From Lysinibacillus mangiferihumi (lineage in GTDB: Bacteria > Bacillota > Bacilli > Bacillales_A > Planococcaceae), in assembly GCF_003049665.1 (NCBI RefSeq), contig NZ_PYWM01000014.1:59599-123598 (forward strand): a stretch of 64,000 nt of DNA, given 5' to 3'. The number at the start of each line of letters is the position of its first letter. Positions within the stretch are counted from its first letter, which is position 1. Positions 38,989-48,707 of this stretch are shown piece after piece. The position numbers and the translations under genes are program-made. A model generated the notes under the pieces. It was not told where the DNA came from and searched no databases. It saw nothing but the letters and a program-made list of their open reading frames with translations.

Positions 38989-39609
38989 TTACGCGTTACG
39001 CATGATAATTGTTTCCATTGTGTTGGCAACGTTTTGACAATAATCAGCGATATCCTCAAGTTGTTCATAAATATCTTTAAACTTAATGATGCGGATTGGA
39101 TCTTTTTCATTTAAAAACAATTGCTTAATAGAAGTTCTTTGTACTTCGTCACATTCACGCTCATAGTCTTTTATTAGAATGGCATGTGGGCGCATGCCAA
39201 TAAGATTCTTTTTCTTTAACTCTTCAGTTGCTTTAACAATTTCGTCGGCACTTTTAGAAATATAGCCTAAGAAAATGCGCATTGATTCGTCAACTTCTGT
39301 TAAGGAGAACATTTCGAAGTGGGCGATACAATGCTCCGTACCATCTAACACATCGTCCATACGAATAGCGAATTCTAAAATATCTTCTCGTTCGATCGGT
39401 GTCATAAATGATTTATTTAGCATTACGATTAGTTCATGAATGAGTTTATCGCCAGCTGTTTCGTAATTTTTCATTGTAATGCTAATCTCTTTTAAGTCAG
39501 CTACACTTGTTATACGAAAATCATTTGCGTAATGTACGGCCTCTCTCATATTTTCAGCAATTTTATGCAATGCTACAAAGAAAGGGTCTTGTTTTTTTGA
39601 GTTAAGCAT
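38989..39609 (-). CDS. ykaA: PhoU-like DUF47 protein (YkaA), Pit partner
   Basis: 206 residues, all helical, with PhoU-like repeated bundles and acidic clusters such as EFAIRMDDVLDG and DIYEQLEDIADYC that bind metal in the family. DUF47 proteins are encoded with PiT transporters and are thought to regulate them. First gene of a two-gene operon; GGAGGATTC precedes the ATG. Confidence 0.9.
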   Translation of the reverse strand: MLNSKKQDPFFVALHKIAENMREAVHYANDFRITSVADLKEISITMKNYETAGDKLIHELIVMLNKSFMTPIEREDILEFAIRMDDVLDGTEHCIAHFEMFSLTEVDESMRIFLGYISKSADEIVKATEELKKKNLIGMRPHAILIKDYERECDEVQRTSIKQLFLNEKDPIRIIKFKDIYEQLEDIADYCQNVANTMETIIMRNA

Positions 39610-40036
39610 GTAAATAGAATCCTCCTGGATATAGATAAAATAAACGACCTTTAAACTTTACTATCATAACAAAATCTTACGTTTATCTACATAAAATTTA
39701 TCTTTCCTACATAAAACTTTACAATCCTGTAATATACATTTTGTTCACAAATATTAAGTGTTAGCGTGTATTTATTTATATTAATACAGTATAAATGCCT
39801 ATATAATAAGGGTTTCATTAAATTCAACTATTCTGTTTAGTACAGATAGCGCTCTTTGGAAGACCTAATTTTCACAAGCAATCGATTACGGATTGTAAAG
39901 GAATTGTAAAGATAGATATCTTAACATTTCTTAGTGTTCCCTATTTTCTTAAGAATATCTTCATTTTTATCCTTCGTTAATATTAAGAATTGTTTTCTAC
40001 AATAGAGAAGTAAGAGAAAGGGGCGTCAAGTCAAAA
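39610..40036. other. Divergent promoter region
   Basis: About 425 bases between divergent genes, very AT-rich, no frame worth calling. It contains a 20-base-spaced direct repeat CTACATAAAA (39687 and 39707) on the ykaA side and ATTGTAAAGG/ATTGTAAAGA units (about 39893 and 39904) on the ABC side. No known operator is recognised. Confidence 0.35.
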
Positions 40037-40723
40037 ATGATTCAAGTCGAGAACTTACAACATACATTTTTAATTGGAAAAAAAGGTAAGGAAAAGCATG
40101 TACCTGTATTAAAGGGCGTAAATTTTGAAGTGAAAAAAGGAGAGATTGTCGCAATTGTGGGCAAGAGTGGCTCTGGAAAATCAACATTACTACAAATTTT
40201 AGCTGGGTTTATGAAAGCTGAACAAGGTTCTATTCGTGTGAATGGACAACAGACAGAGAAACTCACTGAAACAGAAAGTGCAGCTTTTCGATTGCGCCAG
40301 TTCGGATTTATCTTTCAAAACTTTCAACTTATGCCGGGTTTAACTGCATTTGAGAATATAGAGTTACCTTTGAAATTGCAGGGTGCAAGCAAAGCTATTC
40401 GTAAAGAAAAAGTGAAAAAATTAATGGACAAAGTCGGATTATCGGCAGTAGCCGACCATTACCCAAATGAATTATCAGGCGGTCAGCAACAACGTGTAAG
40501 TATTGCAAGAGCGTTGATTACCAATCCTCCTATTTTGCTCGCGGACGAGCCGACAGGGAGTCTAGATTCTGAAACAGAGCAGGATATTTTACTCCTTATT
40601 CAAAGTTTAAATCGTGAGCTTGGCTTAACCTTTGTCATTATTACGCACGATGAAGAAGTGGCAACAATCGCTCATCGTCGTTTCCGCATGTATGATGGCG
40701 AGCTTGTGAAGGAGGATGAATAA
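40037..40723 (+). CDS. ABC transporter ATP-binding protein, MacB/LolD type
   Basis: 228 residues with Walker A GKSGSGKST, Q-loop FQNFQLMPGLTAFENIELPL, signature LSGGQQQR, Walker B ILLADEPTGSLD and switch ITHDEE. The MPGLTAFENIELPL block is typical of the MacB/LolD/YknY group, which acts with FtsX-type permeases in peptide export or envelope stress rather than classical import. AAGGGGCG precedes the ATG. The permease gene follows immediately. Confidence 0.9.
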   Translation: MIQVENLQHTFLIGKKGKEKHVPVLKGVNFEVKKGEIVAIVGKSGSGKSTLLQILAGFMKAEQGSIRVNGQQTEKLTETESAAFRLRQFGFIFQNFQLMPGLTAFENIELPLKLQGASKAIRKEKVKKLMDKVGLSAVADHYPNELSGGQQQRVSIARALITNPPILLADEPTGSLDSETEQDILLLIQSLNRELGLTFVIITHDEEVATIAHRRFRMYDGELVKEDE

Positions 40724-40724
40724 C

Positions 40725-42044
40725 ATGATATGGAAAGACCAATTGGATTTTGTTATCCAACATATTAAGAAAAATAAATTACGCGTATTTATGACTATAC
40801 TTGCTGCAACAATGGGGTGTGCATTTTTAATTGTTCTTGCATCCGTAGGGTTTGGGTTACAGGATTCGATTCGTAACGAGATACTATCAGATGAAAATAT
40901 AACTAAAATTCAAGTATATGATGGCTCACAATTTACAGAGCAACAGAAAGATGAAATCAAGTCTATCGAGCATGTTAAAACAGTGCTTGAAACGAGTACA
41001 GTTAATGCAAGTGCGCACTCATATTTTGAAGATCGTGATACAAACTCAAGTCTAGTTATAACGAATATGACAGATTTTAAGAGTGTAACTGGGAAGCTTG
41101 CAAAAGGGGAATTTCCAACAAAGTCAAATGAGATTATTGTAGGATATCATTTTGCTCAAACATTATTAAATGATGCAGAACGAGATGTCATTAAAGAAAA
41201 AAGCAAAAAGGCTGAAATAGAAGGAACGTATTACGATGGTAGTGAAGAAGGATATAAAAAGTCTTTAATTGGTAAAGAAATTGAATTATCTTTAGCTTCC
41301 AATTCCAATGGAGCGTCTGAAACTGAAAAGGTGAAATATACAATAGTTGGTGTGACAAAAAAACCATCTTATGATTGGATGATTGACAATACCGTCTATA
41401 TGGATTCAGCGCAAAAAGTAGCGATAGGAAGTACCCTTGCAGCATTAGATAAAGTAGCAGAAGATGAAGTGTTTAATACGGAATTCAATATTTATGCGGA
41501 TAGTCTAGAAAATGTAAAGCCTATTTTGGAAAAGTTAAAAGACAAGGGCTATAGCGTGTTCTCTGTGACGGAGCAATTGGATCAGATGGATATATTTTTC
41601 CTTGTATTGAAAATTGGTTTAATTTTTGTTGGAACCATTGCAGTGTTAATTGCCTCTATTGGGATTTTCAATACGATGACAATGGCGGTTACAGAGCGTA
41701 CACGTGAAATTGGGGTATTAAAGGCAATTGGCGCTAGTCCAAAGTTGATTCAACGACTCTTTTTAATGGAAAGCACATTTATTGGTATTTTAGGTACCGT
41801 TATTGCAGTTATTATTTCATATGTCATTAGCTTTACAGCAAATGCAGTTTTACCGTTAATTTTAAAAGCGGCGACAGGTGAAGATGCTTTTAGTTCGTCA
41901 GATATTACATTTTCACTTATCCCATGGCAACTTGTTATCATTGCGTCTGCCATCAGTATTGGTGTGGCGATGATTTCAGGCTACCGACCAGCTCGTAAAG
42001 CAACGAAGATAGATGTTATTCAAGCGTTACGACAAGAGCTATAA
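40725..42044 (+). CDS. FtsX/MacB-type ABC permease
   Basis: 439 residues. The ATG at 40725 has GGAGG at proper spacing, unlike the ATG at 40716, which abuts it. One N-terminal membrane segment (about 18-40), a large extracellular domain (about 45-285), then three membrane segments with the FtsX signature IGIFNTMTMAVTERTREIGVLKAIGAS. No adaptor (YknX/MacA-like) gene is adjacent. Probably a mechanotransmission-type efflux or resistance system. Confidence 0.88.
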   Translation: MIWKDQLDFVIQHIKKNKLRVFMTILAATMGCAFLIVLASVGFGLQDSIRNEILSDENITKIQVYDGSQFTEQQKDEIKSIEHVKTVLETSTVNASAHSYFEDRDTNSSLVITNMTDFKSVTGKLAKGEFPTKSNEIIVGYHFAQTLLNDAERDVIKEKSKKAEIEGTYYDGSEEGYKKSLIGKEIELSLASNSNGASETEKVKYTIVGVTKKPSYDWMIDNTVYMDSAQKVAIGSTLAALDKVAEDEVFNTEFNIYADSLENVKPILEKLKDKGYSVFSVTEQLDQMDIFFLVLKIGLIFVGTIAVLIASIGIFNTMTMAVTERTREIGVLKAIGASPKLIQRLFLMESTFIGILGTVIAVIISYVISFTANAVLPLILKAATGEDAFSSSDITFSLIPWQLVIIASAISIGVAMISGYRPARKATKIDVIQALRQEL

Positions 42045-42082
42045 AAAGAACCCGAGGCACATAATGCGCCTCGGGTTTTCAT
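42045..42082. terminator. Bidirectional terminator between converging genes
   Basis: AACCCGAGGC and GCCTCGGGTT arms with flanking A and T runs, between the permease gene and the methyltransferase gene. Confidence 0.85.
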
Positions 42083-42085
42083 AAT

Positions 42086-43246
42086 TTACAAATAAGATGT
42101 TAATTCATTTGCTAGAAATGGCTTTGCATTCAACAGTGTTACAAAGGCATCATACTTAGCACGTTGTTGTGGGCTCGGTTTTTTGCCAGTATAATACGCT
42201 CGAATTAGAATGTTTTTCGGTGTGTTCTCCATATCTATAAATTCCAACAACTGTGCTTCATAACCAACAAGTGATAAAATCTCAGCGCGAATTGAATCAG
42301 TCGCGAGAGCTGCAAAACGTTCTCGGACAAGGCCGTGCTGTAACATGACATCGAGTGCCGGTGTATCAAGTTGACGGTTTAGCTCATGTTGACAACAAGG
42401 GACACTTAAAATAACACTTGCGCCCCATTTCACTGCGCGTGACAATGCCATATCTGTTGCAACATCACACGCATGTAGAGTTACGACCATGTCTACATTT
42501 GATTCATCGTTATAATCATTAATATCCCCAACTAAAAATTCAAGTTGCTCGTAGCCTAAATCTTGTGCAATACGAGAGCATTCCTCGATTACCTCTTTTT
42601 TTAAATCTAAGCCAGTAACGCGAATATCCAACCCTTTTTCAATTTTTAAGTAATGATACAAGGCGAACGTCAAATAGGATTTTCCTGAACCAAAATCTAA
42701 AATACGGACTTGGCGATTTTTTGGTAAATAGGCTAAGGCATCGTCGATAAATTCAATGAAGCGATTAATTTGCTTGAATTTATCGTATTTTTGTTTTTTT
42801 ACTTTTCCTTCTTCGCTTTGTACACCTAAACGAATTAAAAAAGGGTAAGGCGTGGACGCATCAAGTAAATAATTTTTCTTACGATTATGTGATAAGTTTA
42901 CTTGTTTCGGAGTAACGGCTTTATCCGATTTCCATAAAACTTTATTTTTTTTCGATAGTTGCACGTGTACTTTTTCATCAATAAAGTCGATATGTGCTTG
43001 ACGGAAGTCAGCAAAAAATAGTTCAAGTTTAGGAGGGAAATCGGCTAATAGGACATTCTCATGTTTTAAAATACGCTCATATTGGTATTCTATTTGTATA
43101 TGATAAGCCTCTTTCAACATAATGGGCTTTAGTTTAATACGCTTTACTTCATTGGACTTCATGCGAGGTTGACTAATTGTAGCCGCAACGAGTTGTTGTT
43201 GTGAAATTTGGTTTAGAAGCAGTGCTTGCATTTCTTCAAATGTCAT
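42086..43246 (-). CDS. SAM-dependent methyltransferase, Methyltransf_32-like
   Basis: 386 residues from the ATG at 43246, which has AAGGCG upstream; the longer frame to 43294 lacks a ribosome site. An N-terminal region of about 150 residues precedes a class I methyltransferase core with ILDFGSGKSYLTFALYHYL (motif I), TGLDLKKEVI and VTLHACDVATDMAL. The HACDTA-type motif is found in the GSTCD/Methyltransf_32 group. Substrate unknown. Confidence 0.8.
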   Translation of the reverse strand: MTFEEMQALLLNQISQQQLVAATISQPRMKSNEVKRIKLKPIMLKEAYHIQIEYQYERILKHENVLLADFPPKLELFFADFRQAHIDFIDEKVHVQLSKKNKVLWKSDKAVTPKQVNLSHNRKKNYLLDASTPYPFLIRLGVQSEEGKVKKQKYDKFKQINRFIEFIDDALAYLPKNRQVRILDFGSGKSYLTFALYHYLKIEKGLDIRVTGLDLKKEVIEECSRIAQDLGYEQLEFLVGDINDYNDESNVDMVVTLHACDVATDMALSRAVKWGASVILSVPCCQHELNRQLDTPALDVMLQHGLVRERFAALATDSIRAEILSLVGYEAQLLEFIDMENTPKNILIRAYYTGKKPSPQQRAKYDAFVTLLNAKPFLANELTSYL

Positions 43247-43336
43247 TCGTATCGCCTTCTTTGTTGTGTAATAGATGGCATTAGTGTAACACAATTTTCT
43301 TCACGTTGTTTTCCATTTCAAATAATCGGTAAATCG

Positions 43337-43351
43337 AATATTCAGAAAATG
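43337..43351. promoter_or_regulatory. CodY-box-like site upstream of putP
   Basis: AATATTCAGAAAATG matches the CodY consensus AATTTTCWGAAAATT at 13 of 15 positions. It lies 85 bases before the putP start. CodY repression of proline uptake is established for the B. subtilis put operon. Confidence 0.55.
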
Positions 43352-43436
43352 GATTTTTGTTTTTGATAATTTTACGGTATATTAATAGTGAAAAGTATTC
43401 TATGTTAAAAAATAATGTTCAAAAGGAGGAATGTTT

Positions 43437-44924
43437 ATGTCAGATAATATTTATCAGCTAATCGCTATTATCATTTATATGATTGTCATGCTCGGAATCG
43501 GGTGGTATGCATTCGTTAAAACTTCAAATTTAACAGATTATATGTTAGGCGGTCGATCATTAGGGCCTGCTGTTACAGCGTTGAGTGCAGGTGCTGCGGA
43601 TATGTCAGGTTGGCTTTTAATGGGGCTTCCGGGGGCAATTTATGCTTCAGGACTTGTTGAAGCATGGATTGCCATTGGGTTAACAATAGGAGCTTATTTG
43701 AATTGGATGTTTGTCGCACCAAGATTACGGGTTTATACGCAAGTTTCTAATGACTCGATTACAATACCGAGTTATTTAGATAATCGCTTACGTGATCATA
43801 CAAGATTAATCAGAATTGCTTCAGGACTCATTATTCTATTGTTTTTCACATTCTATGTTTCCTCAGGTATGGTAGCTGGCGGTAAGTTTTTTGACAGCTC
43901 ATTTGGCTACGAATATCATACTGGTTTATTGATTGTATCAGGCGTAGTTGTTGCCTATACATTGTTTGGTGGTTTCCTAGCGGTGAGTTATACGGACTTT
44001 TTACAAGGTCTTATTATGTTTTTAGCACTGATTACAGTACCTTTATTTGGGCTATTTTTAACGGGTGGTCTTAGTGAAACAGTAGAATCCATTAAAACGG
44101 TAAACCCAGAACATTTAAGTTTATTACCAGCATCAGCGACAGCTGCAGCGATTATTTCATCGCTTGCATGGGGGTTAGGATACTTTGGGCAACCCCATAT
44201 AATCGTGCGTTTTATGGCGATTAGTTCTGTAAAGGAAACGAAACAGGCTCGTCGTATCGGTATTGGTTGGATGATTTTAAGCCTTGCTGGTGCCCTTGCG
44301 ACTGCATTAGTAGGTGTAGCGTACTATCAACAAAATGCAGGGGAATTAAAAGACGCTGAAACGGTCTTTATTGTACTTGGTCAAATTTTATTCCATCCAT
44401 TTATCGCGGGTATTATGTTGGCTGCTATTCTAGCTGCAATTATGAGTACCATTTCATCGCAATTAATTGTCACTTCTTCAGCACTCGTTGAAGATATTTA
44501 CAAGGCGCTATTTAATAAAACAGCAAACGATAAACATTATGTGTTTATTGGGCGTATGGCAGTTTTAGTAGTAGCCGTAATTGCAGCAATATTAGCTTGG
44601 AACCCTGAAAACTCCATTTTAAATTTAGTAGGGTTTGCTTGGGCTGGCTTTGGGGCTGCGTTTGGTCCAATTATTTTACTATCATTATATTGGAAGAAAT
44701 TGACGAATTACGGAGCGCTCAGTGGAATGGTGACAGGTGCGGCAACAGCCTTTATATGGGGTAAAATAAAGCTGCTTTCAACTACTTTATACGAAATCGT
44801 GCCAGGATTCCTTGTTTGTTTAATAGTTGCCGTTGTTGTAAGTATGGTGACTTATAAGAGAAATGCAGAAATCGAGGAAGAATTCGATCGTACTGAAACA
44901 TTGTTAAAAAAAGAGCGAGGATAA
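43437..44924 (+). CDS. putP: Sodium/proline symporter PutP
   Basis: 495 residues from the second ATG (43437), which has AAAGGAGGA at good spacing. About thirteen membrane segments with the SSS-family pattern: SDYMLGGR-like TDYMLGGRSLGPAVTALSAGAADMSGWLLMG split over the first two segments, and GYFGQPHIIVRFMAI later, which is PutP-typical. It imports L-proline with Na+ for nutrition or osmoprotection. Single gene with a strong terminator. Confidence 0.9.
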   Translation: MSDNIYQLIAIIIYMIVMLGIGWYAFVKTSNLTDYMLGGRSLGPAVTALSAGAADMSGWLLMGLPGAIYASGLVEAWIAIGLTIGAYLNWMFVAPRLRVYTQVSNDSITIPSYLDNRLRDHTRLIRIASGLIILLFFTFYVSSGMVAGGKFFDSSFGYEYHTGLLIVSGVVVAYTLFGGFLAVSYTDFLQGLIMFLALITVPLFGLFLTGGLSETVESIKTVNPEHLSLLPASATAAAIISSLAWGLGYFGQPHIIVRFMAISSVKETKQARRIGIGWMILSLAGALATALVGVAYYQQNAGELKDAETVFIVLGQILFHPFIAGIMLAAILAAIMSTISSQLIVTSSALVEDIYKALFNKTANDKHYVFIGRMAVLVVAVIAAILAWNPENSILNLVGFAWAGFGAAFGPIILLSLYWKKLTNYGALSGMVTGAATAFIWGKIKLLSTTLYEIVPGFLVCLIVAVVVSMVTYKRNAEIEEEFDRTETLLKKERG

Positions 44925-44991
44925 GTCGATAAGAGTAAGTTAATGTTAGTTTACTTATTTCTAACTAAACATAGTTTATCTACATTAAAGC

Positions 44992-45033
44992 ATGCGCCCA
45001 ATTTTCTAGTCTAGGGCGCATTTGTTTTTTTAT
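44992..45033 (+). terminator. Intrinsic terminator after putP
   Basis: ATGCGCCC and GGGCGCAT arms with a 13-base loop, then TTTTTTT. Confidence 0.8.
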
Positions 45034-45196
45034 AATGAGCAGACTATTTTTGAGGATTCGACGTTGAAGTATGTGTATAAATAACGCTGCGGTGGAAGGA
45101 ATCTTTGCCGACTAAAAGACACAGTTTAGGGCATTATATGGTAAGATGAAGAAAATTTGTTGTAGCAACACCAAGGCGTTGGTGGGAGGATTGTGA

Positions 45197-46483
45197 ATGG
45201 ATAAATTGAAAGAAGTAGATGTATTGTTAGAAAAGGCCATATTAGTTGGTGTTAATTTACGTAATGATAAGCATTTTGAGTATTCGATGGAGGAGCTTAC
45301 CAATTTAGCTGAAGCTTTAAATGTGGAAGTGGTAGGCATCGTCACGCAAAATTTAGAGCGAGTCACACCATCTCATTATGTCGGGACAGGTAAAATAGAA
45401 GAGATAAAAAGTTTTTATGAAGAAGCACAAGCTAATCTTGTGATTTTTAATGATGAATTATCACCTTCACAAATCCGTAATTTAGAGCGCGATTTAGAGA
45501 CGAAAGTCATTGATCGGACGATGTTAATTTTAGATATTTTTGGACGCCGTGCCAAAACACGTGAAGCACAAATGCAAGTTGAGCTGGCGCAACTTCAATA
45601 TATGCTTCCACGTTTAGTCGGTTTACATGCTTCCCTAAGCCGTCAAGGTGGTGGTACTGGTGGCGGTTTTAAAAACCGTGGAGCAGGTGAGACCAAACTT
45701 GAGTTAGATCGACGAAAAATTGAAGATCAAATTTCTAAAATAAAAAAAGAGCTCGAGCAAGTAAAGGAGCAACGAGAAACCCAACGAAAACAAAGAAGAA
45801 AAAATGCTGTACCTGTTGTATCCATTGTAGGCTATACGAATGCGGGCAAATCGACTATTATGAACCAGCTACTTGCTAAAATTGGACAAGAGGATCATAA
45901 ACAAGTATTTGAGAAGGATATGCTATTTGCTACACTCGAAACGTCTGTCCGTTATATTGAATTACACGATAAGAAATCTTTTTTATTAACAGATACAGTT
46001 GGTTTTGTTAGTAAGTTACCGCATCATCTAGTAAAAGCGTTTCGTTCTACATTAGAAGAAGCACGGGATGCAGATTTATTGCTCCATGTTGTAGATGTTT
46101 CAAATGCAGAGCATGGCTTTATGATGGATGTTACAAATGAAACGTTAAAAGCAGTTGGAGTGGAAGGAATCCCTACTATTTATGTATATAACAAGGCGGA
46201 CTTAGCAAATGTTCCGTATCCTGTTATCAGTGGGGACAATATTTGGATTTCTGCAAAGCAAGGCAATGGTTTAGATGAACTTTTACAAATTATACGTCAG
46301 CATATTTTTTCCGATTATGTAACTTGTAAAATGCTTATTCCATATGAGCAAGGAAATGTTGTTTCTTATTTAAATGAAAATGCGACGATTTATGAAACGG
46401 CATATGAAGAAGCGGGCACATTATTAAAGCTTGAAGCAAAAGAAGCCGATTACGCAAAATATCAACATTATGTAGTTAAATAA
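45197..46483 (+). CDS. hflX: HflX ribosome-associated GTPase
   Basis: 428 residues. The N-terminal HflX domain (about 25-190) includes VGTGKIEEI and the glycine-rich LSRQGGGTGGGFKNRGAGET, then a coiled coil and a GTPase domain with G1 GYTNAGKST, the switch FATLETS, G3 DTVGF and G4 NKAD. HflX splits stalled or hibernating 70S ribosomes after heat or antibiotic stress. GGGAGG precedes the ATG. Confidence 0.92.
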   Translation: MDKLKEVDVLLEKAILVGVNLRNDKHFEYSMEELTNLAEALNVEVVGIVTQNLERVTPSHYVGTGKIEEIKSFYEEAQANLVIFNDELSPSQIRNLERDLETKVIDRTMLILDIFGRRAKTREAQMQVELAQLQYMLPRLVGLHASLSRQGGGTGGGFKNRGAGETKLELDRRKIEDQISKIKKELEQVKEQRETQRKQRRKNAVPVVSIVGYTNAGKSTIMNQLLAKIGQEDHKQVFEKDMLFATLETSVRYIELHDKKSFLLTDTVGFVSKLPHHLVKAFRSTLEEARDADLLLHVVDVSNAEHGFMMDVTNETLKAVGVEGIPTIYVYNKADLANVPYPVISGDNIWISAKQGNGLDELLQIIRQHIFSDYVTCKMLIPYEQGNVVSYLNENATIYETAYEEAGTLLKLEAKEADYAKYQHYVVK

Positions 46484-46489
46484 CATAGA

Positions 46490-46661
46490 ATTAAAATATA
46501 AGTAAGCCAACACGTAGCTAGAAAAGGGGCCTAGCTATAACGGAATAAAGCTTGTGCGTTGAGATAAGGTCGCCATGCACCTTGCTATAAATTACAGGAA
46601 TTAGTAATAATGGGATTTAAAAATTTTTAATCAATGGTGATTATCGCCATTGATTTTTTTA
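46490..46661 (+). ncRNA. Candidate structured RNA ending in a terminator, downstream of hflX
   Basis: A gene-free stretch holds TAGCTAG/CTAGCTA (46515-46538), a larger arm pairing AGCTTGTGC with GCACCTTGCT, and a terminator AATCAATGG/CCATTGATT with TTTTTTT (46629-46660). It may be the hflX 3' UTR, an independent small RNA or a riboswitch of a class I do not recognise. The rest of the gap to 46841 is featureless AT-rich DNA. Confidence 0.35.
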
Positions 46662-46841
46662 TTTGCAATAAATAAATTATTTTCTGATTATGTAGTATTT
46701 TACAATATTATATTAATATTTTATTTTTTTGATAAAGTAAAAAGTGCGAAAACGTAGATATTTCAATATATTTAAGAAAATATCAACTAATCAATCTGAA
46801 TATAGAGAAAACTGATAAATTTTCAACATTTTTTAAAACTC

Positions 46842-46874
46842 TTGAAAAAGTGACTAAAACGCTTTAGTATGATG
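46842..46874 (+). promoter_or_regulatory. Putative promoter with operator-like palindrome
   Basis: TTGAAA, 17 bases, TAGTAT fits a sigma-A promoter. The spacer and -10 are overlapped by ACTAAAACGCTTTAGT (46853-46868), a dyad with one mismatched pair that resembles LacI/CcpA-type operators only loosely. It lies about 75 bases upstream of the peptide transporter start. Confidence 0.4.
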
Positions 46875-46948
46875 AAATATAGTTTTTTTATCCTTACTGA
46901 TGGGTAATAATATTTTTAAGGAATAATAAAATGGGAGAGGATATTGTT

Positions 46949-48436
46949 ATGTCTACTAAAGATGAAATTGTAAAATCCGTCCCTCAAAATGGTTTTGTCG
47001 GACACCCTAAGGGGCTCTTTACATTATTTTTCACAGAATTTTGGGAACGTTTTTCATACTACGGGATGCGAGCGATTCTAATTTTCTTCATGTATTATGA
47101 ATTAAATGAAGGTGGATTAGGTCTTGATCGCGGTACAGCGAACTCCATTATGGCCATATATGGTTCCCTTGTTTATATGTCGGGTATTATTGGTGGCTGG
47201 ATAGCCGATCGACTTTTAGGTACACGTAAAACGATTTTTTATGGTGGCGTATTAATTATGATTGGTCACTTCCTGCTAGCATTCCCTGGCGGTGTGACAA
47301 TGTTATTTGCGTCGATGGCGTTTATTGTTATCGGTACTGGTTTATTAAAACCGAATGTCTCAAGTATTGTAGGGGATATTTATGCTGAAACAGATAGTCG
47401 TCGTGATGCAGGGTTCTCGATTTTCTATATGGGCATTAATATGGGTGCATTCATTGCGCCGTTTATTGTCGGAACAATTGGACAAAAGTATAGCTTCCAT
47501 TTAGGCTTTAGTTTAGCAGCCGTTGGTATGTTAATTGGTTTAATTGTTTTTAAAGTAACAGAGAAAAAATATCTAGGATTAGCGGGCTTACAAGTAAATA
47601 ACCCGTTAAAACCAGAAGAACGTAAAAAAGTCTTTACACAATTCGCTATTGTAGCGCTAGTTATTCTTGTCTTAGGTGGTATCGGCATTAAAACTGGTGT
47701 ACTAACGATGAATGTCTTTAGTTTACTTATTACTATACTTGGTGTACTTATTCCAACAGCTTTCTTTATTTATATGTACCGCAGTAAGAAAACAACGAAA
47801 GATGAGAAATCTCGTCTTCTTGCATACATTCCGCTGTTTTTAGCGGCAGTTATGTTTTGGGCTATTCAAGAGCAAGGTGCAACAATCCTTGCGACGTATG
47901 CAGATGAGCGTACACAATTAAATCTTGGTGGCTTCCAGTTGGAATCATCTTGGTTCCAATCATTAAATCCTTTATTTGTTATTACATTATCACCACTATT
48001 TGCGATGTTATGGCTAAAATGGGGCGATAAGCAACCATCCACACCACGTAAATTTTCTTATTCACTATTCTTTGCAGGACTATCATTTTTAGTGATGATG
48101 ATTCCGGCACATCTATCTGGTGGACAAGCTTTAGTTAGTCCGTTGTGGTTAGTATTATCATTCTTTTTAGTAGTAGTTGGAGAATTATTATTATCTCCTG
48201 TAGGTCTGTCTGCAACAACGAAATTAGCTCCACAAGCTTTTGCTGCACAAACAATGTCACTGTGGTTTTTAACTAGTGCTGCTGCTCAAGCGATTAACGC
48301 TCAACTTGTTAAGGTATATGAGGTTGTAAGTGAATTCACATATTTCGGATTTTTAGGATCATTGTCAATTCTTATTGGCATACTCTTATTAGTACTTTCA
48401 CCGATTATTTCTAAAGCGATGCGAGGCATTAATTAG
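46949..48436 (+). CDS. dtpT: POT/PTR2 proton-dependent oligopeptide transporter
   Basis: 495 residues from the ATG at 46949, preferred because GGGAGAGG lies 8 bases upstream; the ATG at 46931 is possible. About fourteen membrane segments. The POT signature FFTEFWERFSYYGMRAIL is at the N-terminus and the second motif FSIFYMGINMGAFIAPFIVG follows; AIQEQG is the later proton/peptide site region. It imports di- and tripeptides with H+. A dispersed repeat provides the terminator. Confidence 0.92.
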   Translation: MSTKDEIVKSVPQNGFVGHPKGLFTLFFTEFWERFSYYGMRAILIFFMYYELNEGGLGLDRGTANSIMAIYGSLVYMSGIIGGWIADRLLGTRKTIFYGGVLIMIGHFLLAFPGGVTMLFASMAFIVIGTGLLKPNVSSIVGDIYAETDSRRDAGFSIFYMGINMGAFIAPFIVGTIGQKYSFHLGFSLAAVGMLIGLIVFKVTEKKYLGLAGLQVNNPLKPEERKKVFTQFAIVALVILVLGGIGIKTGVLTMNVFSLLITILGVLIPTAFFIYMYRSKKTTKDEKSRLLAYIPLFLAAVMFWAIQEQGATILATYADERTQLNLGGFQLESSWFQSLNPLFVITLSPLFAMLWLKWGDKQPSTPRKFSYSLFFAGLSFLVMMIPAHLSGGQALVSPLWLVLSFFLVVVGELLLSPVGLSATTKLAPQAFAAQTMSLWFLTSAAAQAINAQLVKVYEVVSEFTYFGFLGSLSILIGILLLVLSPIISKAMRGIN

Positions 48437-48459
48437 TTGAATATGCTGGGATAATAGAG

Positions 48460-48650
48460 AAAAGTGTTAGATTGACTGCCATCAATCTAACACTTTTTGC
48501 TATGCCGTTGTTGTCCGCTACGGCAGTGCTTTCCGCGGGCACACCGTAAGCCGCAACCCTCGCTAACGCGCGGTCTGTTGCGTCTAACATTATGTGCTGT
48601 TCCTGCTGGAGTCACCGCCTTCGCTCCCAACAACTAGTACACGATTCTAT
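48460..48650 (+). repeat. Dispersed intergenic repeat, copy at 48.5 kb
   Basis: Hairpin AAAAGTGTTAGATTGA/TCAATCTAACACTTTT (48460-48498) as terminator, then the core with GTCCGCTACGGCAGTGC, GTAAGCCGCAACCCTCGC, GCGCGGTCTGTTGCGTCTAA, GGAGTCACCGCCTTCGC and CAACAACTAGTA. Confidence 0.8.
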
Positions 48651-48707
48651 TTATTGTTTACTGCAAAAGAATAAACAGCTTAGGTTTCGTTTATTTTGCA
48701 TAATAGA

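Noticed and set aside
46811..46835. CodY-like site near AATTTTCAACATTTT before the peptide transporter
   Set aside because: Four mismatches to the 15-base consensus, too weak to call in AT-rich DNA.
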